Below the pieces are notes generated by a model that searched no databases, was not told where the DNA came from, and saw only the letters and a list, made by a program, of their open reading frames with translations. Of a stretch of DNA of 56,753 nucleotides, positions 50,735-56,753 are shown one piece after another. This DNA comes from Alysiella sp. (GTDB lineage: Bacteria; Pseudomonadota; Gammaproteobacteria; Burkholderiales; Neisseriaceae), in the NCBI RefSeq assembly GCF_030525755.1, contig NZ_JAUNEC010000006.1, forward strand, positions 1-56,753. Reading direction: 5' to 3'. Positions within the stretch are counted from its first letter, which is position 1; every line of letters begins with the position of its first letter. A program made the position numbers and the translations under genes.

Positions 50735-52243
50735 TCAGGCAGCCTGAAATGGATTTTGCGGTTCGCTCAAACCTTCCATTGCCGCAATTAACTCTTGGTC
50801 TTGCCAACCAATTGGAAATTCATGGGTTAATTTGCCGTGATACATCACCAGCACACGGTCGCAAGCACGCAAATCGTCCAATTCGTCCGACACAATCAGC
50901 ACAGATGTGCCTTTTTCGCTGCTTTTGGCGACATAATCCAGCAAAGTTTCCTTACTTTTGATGTCCACGCCTGCGGTGGGCGACATCATGACCAACAAAT
51001 CAGGGTTATTCGCCATTGCGCGTGCTTGCACCACTTTTTGCTGATTGCCACCCGATAAGCCGCTTACAGGCTGCTCAATGCCATAGGCTTTGATGTCCAA
51101 TTCTTTAAACCATTGTTGTGCCAACGCATTTTGTTTGTTTCGGTTGATTAAACCCCATTTGCCCAATTTTTCCATAATGCTTAAAGTCGCATTTTCGGCA
51201 ATGCTTAAATCGGGGATAAATCCTTCGTGATGACGGTCTTGTGGCACAAAACCAATGCCCGCATTCAAAGCCGCTTTCACATTACCAGATGGATAAGTCT
51301 TGTTTTTTAACAAAATTTCGCCACTTTCACATTTACGCAAACCCACCAAAGTTTCCGCCAATTCGGTTTTGCCACAACCGCCACCACCAGCCAAACCGAC
51401 CATTTCGCCTTTTTTGATGTGAAAACTGATGTTTTCGTAAGCATTGGCTTGATTTAATTGATGAATATTTAAGGTGATTTCGGGATTTAATTCGCGTGAT
51501 GAATAATGTTTTTCGGTGTATTTTTCGCCTGTCATGGCTTCAATTAATTGATTTTTGGGGAGTTCTGCCACAGAAGTGGTCAAAATGTGTTTCGCGTCTC
51601 GATACACGGTAACATCTTGACAAATATCGTAAACTTCCGACAAATGATGTGAAATGAACAAAAACGTAACCCCTTGATTGTGCAGTTTTTCCATACGCGC
51701 AAACAGGCGTTTGATGGCGCGACCGTCCAACATGGCGGTGGGTTCATCCAAAATAATGAACCGTGCGCCATAACTCAAAGACCGCGCAATTTCCATCAAC
51801 TGACGGTTTTCCACGTTCAGGCTGCCTGCTTCGGCGCGAACGTCCACAGGAATATCCCATTCGTCCAAAATATTTTGTGCGTTTTGGTAAACATTTTTCC
51901 AAGAAATCAGTTTTTTATCCAAATTTTGCCGATTGATGAGCAGGTTTTCCGCCACACTCAAATGCGGAATAATGGTGGATTTTTGATACACACAAGCAAC
52001 GTGTTTGCGCCATTCGTGCAAATCGCCTGCGGCTGGCGCGTCCACGCCATTGAATTTGATGCTGCCTGAATCGGGTTTGTTCAAGCCCGTAATCAACGAC
52101 ACGAGCGTGGATTTGCCCGCGCCATTGCGCCCCACCAAAGCGTGCGTGCGCCCTGCGTGGACGGTTAAATTCACATTATTCAACGCCACATTATTGCCAT
52201 AGCGTTTCATCAGGTTTTTGGCTTCTAATAAGGGGGCGGTCAT
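50735..52243 (-). CDS. Sugar ABC transporter ATP-binding protein (RbsA/MglA type)
   Basis: A 502-residue protein with two fused ABC domains, as in ribose and galactose importers. Domain 1 has Walker A GRNGAGKST and the signature region LNVENRQLMEIARSLSYGAR with LDEPTAM. Domain 2 has the atypical Walker A GGGGCGKTE and VSGLSGGNQQKVVQARAMAN, then MMSPTAGVDIKSK with Ser for Glu, as is common in the weak second site. Start 52243 has GGAG upstream. The C-terminal FQAA and stop come from an uptake sequence. Confidence 0.92.
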   Translation of the reverse strand: MTAPLLEAKNLMKRYGNNVALNNVNLTVHAGRTHALVGRNGAGKSTLVSLITGLNKPDSGSIKFNGVDAPAAGDLHEWRKHVACVYQKSTIIPHLSVAENLLINRQNLDKKLISWKNVYQNAQNILDEWDIPVDVRAEAGSLNVENRQLMEIARSLSYGARFIILDEPTAMLDGRAIKRLFARMEKLHNQGVTFLFISHHLSEVYDICQDVTVYRDAKHILTTSVAELPKNQLIEAMTGEKYTEKHYSSRELNPEITLNIHQLNQANAYENISFHIKKGEMVGLAGGGGCGKTELAETLVGLRKCESGEILLKNKTYPSGNVKAALNAGIGFVPQDRHHEGFIPDLSIAENATLSIMEKLGKWGLINRNKQNALAQQWFKELDIKAYGIEQPVSGLSGGNQQKVVQARAMANNPDLLVMMSPTAGVDIKSKETLLDYVAKSSEKGTSVLIVSDELDDLRACDRVLVMYHGKLTHEFPIGWQDQELIAAMEGLSEPQNPFQAA

Positions 52244-52271
52244 GTTTGGATACTCCGAGATTGTTATTTTT

Positions 52272-52382
52272 TGGGGATTTTCCCTCTCCCTAGCCCTCTC
52301 CCAAAGGGAGAGGGAATGGTGTTGCTGGCTGAAGCCACCCATCCAGCCCTCTCTCCCTTTGGGAGAGAGTTGGAGAGAGGGA
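52272..52382. repeat. CCCTCTCCC-type palindrome array
   Basis: Two hairpins: CCCTCTCCC with GGGAGAGGG, and CCCTCTCTCCC with GGGAGAGAG plus a further GGAGAGAGGG. They separate the binding-protein gene from the ATPase gene. Confidence 0.65.
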
Positions 52383-52424
52383 AAACTTTTCAGGCAGCCT
52401 GAAAGTTTTGTTTTTCAAATCAAA

Positions 52425-53537
52425 TTATTTATTCCCCCACAAATCAGGCGAATCCGCTTTCACGGTTTGCAAATCGCCCAATTTTGCGCCATCAACCGTA
52501 ACCACAGGCGCAACAATTTGGTCTTCCAACAAACCATCACGCGGTTGAACGATATTTGAACCATGCTCGGTTTTGCCCACTTGGAACGTTTTGCCTTCGG
52601 CAGCCGCTTTGGCGTAAAACAAAGCCCAATGCGCGTAACCATCAGCAGGTTGCGAAACGGTCGCGTCAATATCGCCGCGTTTAATCGCTTCCAATTCCGA
52701 TTTAATGCCGTCATTGGACACAATCACAATGTGTTCCGCATCGCCAGCAGGTTTGAGCAGATTTTTTTGTTTCAAAAACGCCAAAGTCGGTTCAAGGTAC
52801 ACGCCACCAGCCTGCATATAAATGCCATTCACTTTGCCGCCTGCCAAAGCCGTTTGCAAGCCCGCAATGGCAGGTTCTTTTTTCCAATCTGTTGGAATTT
52901 CAATGACTTTGATATTGGGATACTTGGTTTTCATGCACTCGGCAAAGGCTTCCGAACGGTCGCGCCCATTAATGGAATTGAGCGCACCTTGAAATTCCAC
53001 CACACGCCCTTCGCCTTTCAATTTTTCGCCAATCACAATACAAGCATTTGTGCCGTAAGCCTTATTGTCCGCACGCACCACCATATACACATCGCCAGCG
53101 TCAGGGCGCGTGTCCACCGTAACCACAGGAATATTTTGGGCTTTGGCGGCTGCCAACGCACTGGTGGCGGCTGCCGTGTCTTGTGGCGCAAGCACAATCG
53201 CTTTCACATCGGATTGCAACATTTGTTGTACATTGGCAATCATTTTTTGCGCGTCATTATTGGACGAAGTTTGATACAAATTCGCGCCCAATTCTTGCCC
53301 TTTTGTGGGCACATAATTGGCAAAAGCCGTCCAAAAATCCGTGTCAATGCGTGGTTGGTCAATGCCGATTTTGGCACCATTGCTGCCTGTGCCATCAGGA
53401 GCAGGAGCGGAAGTGGTGGCTGGGGGCGTTTGTGCTTGTTTTTGTTGGACTTGACTCTCGTTACCACCGCCAGAACATGCTGCCAAAACGCAAGCCGTGA
53501 TTGCCAACAAATTGAATTGATTGATGATGTGTTTCAT
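52425..53537 (-). CDS. Periplasmic sugar-binding lipoprotein of the ABC importer
   Basis: A 370-residue lipoprotein. The signal peptide ends in the lipobox VLAAC with Cys21, followed by a Gln/Pro/Ala linker (about 25-52) and a periplasmic-binding-protein type I domain (about 55-365) of the RbsB kind, with PRIDTDFWTAFANYV, VKAIVLAPQDTAAATSAL, VVTVDTRPDAGDVY and IVIVSNDGIKSELEAIKRGD (20 residues). It delivers sugar to the permease encoded downstream. L-fucose is inferred from the neighbours. Confidence 0.92.
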   Translation of the reverse strand: MKHIINQFNLLAITACVLAACSGGGNESQVQQKQAQTPPATTSAPAPDGTGSNGAKIGIDQPRIDTDFWTAFANYVPTKGQELGANLYQTSSNNDAQKMIANVQQMLQSDVKAIVLAPQDTAAATSALAAAKAQNIPVVTVDTRPDAGDVYMVVRADNKAYGTNACIVIGEKLKGEGRVVEFQGALNSINGRDRSEAFAECMKTKYPNIKVIEIPTDWKKEPAIAGLQTALAGGKVNGIYMQAGGVYLEPTLAFLKQKNLLKPAGDAEHIVIVSNDGIKSELEAIKRGDIDATVSQPADGYAHWALFYAKAAAEGKTFQVGKTEHGSNIVQPRDGLLEDQIVAPVVTVDGAKLGDLQTVKADSPDLWGNK

Positions 53538-53653
53538 GATATGTGCTCCGTGAGTTGAGAAAATGGTGTGAGAAAAATCGGTTCTTGATTGACAAAATTT
53601 TCAGGCTGCCTGAAAACCCAACTTGGGGTACAACAAAAATATTTTTAATAAAA

Positions 53654-54430
53654 TCAAGTTAATGCACGGTCAAGATGCGTGTAACCGCCATCAACAAAAA
53701 CACATTGCCCCGTTGTGTGAGACGAACGTGGCGACAACAGAAAAACCACCGTATCCGCAATTTCTTCGGCAGTGGTCATGCGTTTGCCAAGCGGAATTTT
53801 GGACGTGATTTGTGCCAATTTTTCTTCTGAATTTTCAAAACTTTGAATCCAACGCGCATACAATGGCGTCATCACTTCGGCAGGAATCACCGCGTTCACG
53901 CGCACCCCGTCCGCCAACAAAGCCGCCGCCCATTCGCGCGTCAAAGCCATGCGACCGCCATTGGCTGCGGCATACGCACTGGTCTGACCTTGCCCTGTAA
54001 CAGCCGTTTTGGAGCCGATGTTCACCACCGCGCCCAAAGTTTCGCGCAAATGTGGCAAGGCTTCGCGCATCAACACAAAATAATGTACCAAATTTTTTTC
54101 CAAAGATTGACGAAATAAATCGGTGGAACTGGTCAGACCAATATTGTCATTCACGCCCGCATTATTGACCAAACCATCTAAACGCTTGAATTGTTCAACT
54201 GTTTTTTGTACAGCAGAAACACAGGCTTGCTCATCGGTCAATTCGGTTTGAATAAAAAAACTTTGCGATTGAATGGCTTGCAATTTTGCCCAAAAATCCG
54301 CATCGGGCTGCGAACGCCCCAAAATCACGGGAATCGCCCCTTCTTGCGCCAAACCCAAAGAAATTGCCGCACCAATGCCAGCCGCGCCACCGCTAATCAG
54401 AAAGACTTTGTTTTTTAAATGTAAATCCAT
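53654..54430 (-). CDS. L-fucose dehydrogenase-type SDR with Asn in place of catalytic Lys
   Basis: A 258-residue classical SDR that resembles Burkholderia L-fucose dehydrogenase from end to end (as I recall that family): N-terminal MDLHLKNKV, GGAAGIG nucleotide site (14-20), VNNAGVND (88-95), catalytic Ser140 and Tyr153, and C-terminal VDGGYTHLDRALT. The YxxxK motif reads YAAAN, with Asn157 where Lys is expected, so activity is uncertain. It would oxidise L-fucose to L-fucono-lactone with NAD(P). Five bases separate it from the lactonase gene. Confidence 0.88.
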   Translation of the reverse strand: MDLHLKNKVFLISGGAAGIGAAISLGLAQEGAIPVILGRSQPDADFWAKLQAIQSQSFFIQTELTDEQACVSAVQKTVEQFKRLDGLVNNAGVNDNIGLTSSTDLFRQSLEKNLVHYFVLMREALPHLRETLGAVVNIGSKTAVTGQGQTSAYAAANGGRMALTREWAAALLADGVRVNAVIPAEVMTPLYARWIQSFENSEEKLAQITSKIPLGKRMTTAEEIADTVVFLLSPRSSHTTGQCVFVDGGYTHLDRALT

Positions 54431-54435
54431 GATGT

Positions 54436-55269
54436 TCAATCCGTCCATTCAATGCCGTAAATTTTTTTGGCGTTTTCGGTAAATGGGTTTTCAGGCTGCC
54501 TGAAATGGTGTGTAGTCGCACAGAACAAATCAAAAACCTTTTGATAATCATGCGTTAATGTGCAAACCGACCAATCCGAACCAAACAACACGCGCCCATC
54601 GCCAAACAAATCCAAAGCCGTTGCCACATAAGGGCGAATATCGTCCACCGAACAATGCGCTCCACATTCCGTTACCAAACCCGAAATTTTCACCGCCACA
54701 TGAGGCAATTTAGCCAGTTGATTTAAATGGCTTTTCCAATCATCAAATGCGCCAGTTGTGCCAAATTCGGGTTTACCCAAATGGTCTAAAATCAACCAGT
54801 TATCGTCAATGGCTCGTGCAAAATCCACCACCGCACCCAAATCTTTTTGATGACACAGCAAATCATAAACAAAACCTTGTTTTTGAATGAATTTGACACC
54901 ATCTCTAAATAATTGGTCAGACCAATAAGCCGCAGGATTGGGTTCATCTTGCACAATATGGCGAAAGCCTTTCATCAAAGGTTCGTGTTCAAATTGCGCC
55001 AAATCATCTTTCAGGCTGCCTGAACGCAAATCCAACCACCCAACAATGCCTTTAATCCATTGATTTTCTTTGGCTAAATTTAACAAAAACGCATTTTCCG
55101 CCACATCACAACGCGCTTGTACCGCCATTCCAGCCACCACGCCCAAATCTTGTGCCAAAGGCACAATGTGTTCAGGCAGCCTGTCTTGTTTCAACATCGG
55201 CATTTCATCAGAAATCCAAGCATAATCATTAGCTTGATAACGCCAAAAATGAATGTGGGTGTCAATCAT
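54436..55269 (-). CDS. Amidohydrolase-family lactonase (L-fuconolactonase type)
   Basis: A 277-residue TIM-barrel hydrolase. The metal motif HIH (His5, His7) starts the protein, then KGFRHIVQDEP, LILDHLGKPEF and LFGSDWSVCTLT with the conserved Asp. The family includes L-fuconolactonase and L-rhamnono-lactonase; its link to the fucose-type SDR supports opening of L-fuconolactone to L-fuconate. An uptake sequence encodes RQPENP near the C-terminus. Its start overlaps the MFS gene by four bases. Confidence 0.88.
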   Translation of the reverse strand: MIDTHIHFWRYQANDYAWISDEMPMLKQDRLPEHIVPLAQDLGVVAGMAVQARCDVAENAFLLNLAKENQWIKGIVGWLDLRSGSLKDDLAQFEHEPLMKGFRHIVQDEPNPAAYWSDQLFRDGVKFIQKQGFVYDLLCHQKDLGAVVDFARAIDDNWLILDHLGKPEFGTTGAFDDWKSHLNQLAKLPHVAVKISGLVTECGAHCSVDDIRPYVATALDLFGDGRVLFGSDWSVCTLTHDYQKVFDLFCATTHHFRQPENPFTENAKKIYGIEWTD

Positions 55270-56567
55270 GATTGAACTCCTGAGGTTTCTTTTTGGGCGG
55301 CTGATTTAAGGGTTGCCAATAAAATTAAACCCAGCACACCCACCAAAGATAAAACCAATAAGCCTGCATAATGATTTTGGAATGTGCTTTCTGCCCAGTT
55401 TTTCAAGTTTGGGGCAACAAAACCACCTAAATTACCCAACGCGCCAATCAATGCTGTACCAGCCGCAGCCGAACGACCGCGCAAATATTGGGTTGGCAAA
55501 TTCCAAAATAAGGGTTGTACAATAATGAAACCGATGATTGCCAATGTGATTGCCATGATGAATGTGGCGACTGTCGTCATTTGAGTAGCTAGACCAATCC
55601 CCACGACTGCACAAGCCAACATCACCATTGCCATTTGTCGCCAGTTGTGTTGTCTGTCTGCCAATCGTGTAATAATGGGTAACAACAACAAGGTACAACA
55701 CCAAGGAATCGCGCTTACCAAACCCACTTGCAAACCCACTTTCACACCCATCAAATCCGCCAATTTGGTCGGCAAATAAAACAATACGCCATACACGCTC
55801 ATTTGAATGGAAAAATAGACTGCTACAAATCGCCACACCATCATGTCTTTAAATGTCAGCATTAAACTGTTGCCATCATGTGTATGAACCGCTTTGGGGG
55901 CATCTTTGGCAAATTCGTCTGCCAATGCTTGTTTTTCTTCAGGTGTCAGCCATTTGGCTTCTTCTGGACGACTAACCAAACAGAAAAATGCCACAATACC
56001 AATGATGACTGTTAAAACACCTTGTACCAAAAACATCCATTGCCAATTTTTCAAATCCATAATTGTGGTCATGTCCAACAACCAACCTGTAAATGGACTA
56101 CCCAACATCAAGGCAATGGGTACACCCAAATAATACCAACCATAAGCTTGGCTACGGAAACGATTGGGAAACCAATAAGTTAAATACAAAACCACACCGG
56201 GCGAAAAACCTGCTTCCGTCAAACCCAATAAAAAGCGTAGAATGTAAAAACTGGTTGTATCCTTAATAAATATCATCGCAACAGATACCAAACCCCAGCT
56301 CACCATAATCCGACTTAACCAAATTCGTGCGCCTACTTTGTGTAAAATCAAATTACTGGGTACTTCAAACAGCGCGTAGCCAATAAAAAATATCCCTGCA
56401 CCCAAAGCATAGGCGGCTGCACCAATTCCTGCATCTGTTTCTAAATATTGCTTCACAAAACCAACATTAGAACGGTCTAAAATAGAGAAAGCAAACATCA
56501 GCATAATCAAAGGTAAGAGTTTGGTTTTACTCTTCTTTAATGCAGATTCAAGATGAGAAATTGTCAT
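55266..56567 (-). CDS. MFS permease of the anion:cation symporter (ACS) family
   Basis: A 433-residue inner-membrane protein with 12 helices. DRSNVGFVKQYLETDAGIG, the YALFEVPSNLILHKVGAR motif A region and GLTEAGFSPGVVLYLTYWFP (20 residues) are typical of ACS carriers such as tartrate, hexuronate and galactonate transporters. ATG at 56567 follows AGGAG by six bases and is chosen over the ATG at 56573. It is the first gene of a unit with lactonase and dehydrogenase and could import fucose or an acid sugar. Confidence 0.88.
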   Translation of the reverse strand: MTISHLESALKKSKTKLLPLIMLMFAFSILDRSNVGFVKQYLETDAGIGAAAYALGAGIFFIGYALFEVPSNLILHKVGARIWLSRIMVSWGLVSVAMIFIKDTTSFYILRFLLGLTEAGFSPGVVLYLTYWFPNRFRSQAYGWYYLGVPIALMLGSPFTGWLLDMTTIMDLKNWQWMFLVQGVLTVIIGIVAFFCLVSRPEEAKWLTPEEKQALADEFAKDAPKAVHTHDGNSLMLTFKDMMVWRFVAVYFSIQMSVYGVLFYLPTKLADLMGVKVGLQVGLVSAIPWCCTLLLLPIITRLADRQHNWRQMAMVMLACAVVGIGLATQMTTVATFIMAITLAIIGFIIVQPLFWNLPTQYLRGRSAAAGTALIGALGNLGGFVAPNLKNWAESTFQNHYAGLLVLSLVGVLGLILLATLKSAAQKETSGVQS

Positions 56568-56753
56568 GTTCATCTCCTGATGTGTAAGGATATTTGGGAA
56601 AAATATTTTAAGTTGGTTTCATTTCTTCAATTAAATCAAATAAATCTGTTATGCTATTGATTTTCAAGCTGCCTTTTGATGTTGATTGCCTATCAGCAGG
56701 CAGCCTGAAAATTTAGTTTTTTTGATATTAGCTTTTAAATTGATATTCTTTTA
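56568..56753. other. Upstream region of the MFS-lactonase-SDR unit
   Basis: 186 AT-rich bases to the window edge. It has an uptake sequence near 56700 and a related AAGCTGCCTTTTGA piece. A promoter for the unit should be here; TTGAAA-17-TTTATT on the minus strand is only a weak candidate. Confidence 0.4.

Larger units (their letters stand above)
1..56753. repeat. Dispersed DNA-uptake sequences, simDUS dialect
   Basis: AGGCTGCCTGAA or its complement occurs throughout, in spacers and inside genes, often as the palindrome TTTCAGGCAGCCTGAAA, which contains both this form and AGGCAGCCTGAA. Clear intergenic examples lie at 229, 3618, 5638, 11393, 32332 and 49430. It is the sequence recognised for natural transformation in the Neisseriaceae, through ComP, and the AGGCTGCCTGAA form is the dialect reported for Simonsiella. 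Paired copies make many terminators. Confidence 0.92.

Noticed and set aside
52563..53558. Plus-strand ORF of 331 codons opposite the sugar-binding lipoprotein
   Set aside because: Antisense to a clear lipoprotein gene with lipobox and binding-protein domain; no motif of its own.

Overview
The window is chromosomal DNA of a member of the Neisseriaceae. The strongest sign is the very dense scatter of a 12-base DNA-uptake sequence in the dialect AGGCTGCCTGAA, usually within the larger palindrome TTTCAGGCAGCCTGAAA. This is the dialect described for Simonsiella and its relatives, not the GCCGTCTGAA of the classical Neisseria. Gene content fits: ccoNOQP, metX/metW, rsmB-DUF4390-ntrY-ntrX and a tmRNA with the tag ANDETYALAA. 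Simonsiella/Alysiella/Conchiformibius is the best guess; the species cannot be fixed from the sequence.

Layout. 1-3.6 kb: 5' end of lspA and the cbb3 oxidase operon ccoNOQP (minus). 3.9-13.9 kb: M61 peptidase, coaD, a YajR-type MFS protein, ssb, metX, two accessory ORFs (one a GAD-like/DUF1851 immunity-type protein), metW, phoH, gph and an Lrp/AsnC regulator. 14-21 kb: aat, argB, truB, a decayed secreted-protein gene, tag, trmJ, ridA, rsmB. 21-25 kb: DUF4390 protein and the NtrY/NtrX two-component system, whose NtrX has a degenerate AAA+ domain. 25-30 kb: a THUMP methyltransferase, a HepT/MntA toxin-antitoxin pair, and a DUF2167 protein, a zinc-ribbon membrane protein and a lipoprotein. 30-37 kb: dapD, prfA, small unknowns, eamA, map, an unknown helical protein, a DUF1841 protein and tmRNA. 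37.7-47.6 kb: metK preceded by a structured, terminated leader RNA or sRNA, then ppiB, hemA, glnB, an exported protein, an ABC-F protein, lysO, a nitrilase-family amidase and proC. 48-56.6 kb: an accessory locus on the minus strand that looks like a non-phosphorylating (oxidative) L-fucose pathway: mutarotase, three ABC sugar importer genes, an L-fucose-dehydrogenase-type SDR, a lactonase and an MFS permease. An orphan Phd antitoxin and a SUKH immunity-type gene sit inside it.

Housekeeping genes dominate. The unusual material is in the spacers: a Correia-like family of small inverted-repeat elements (one provides the gph stop codon), a second palindromic family with GGGGTACAA ends, paired uptake sequences forming terminators, and uptake sequences that provide the last codons and stop of five genes. 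No rRNA, tRNA, full-length IS, prophage or CRISPR array was seen.
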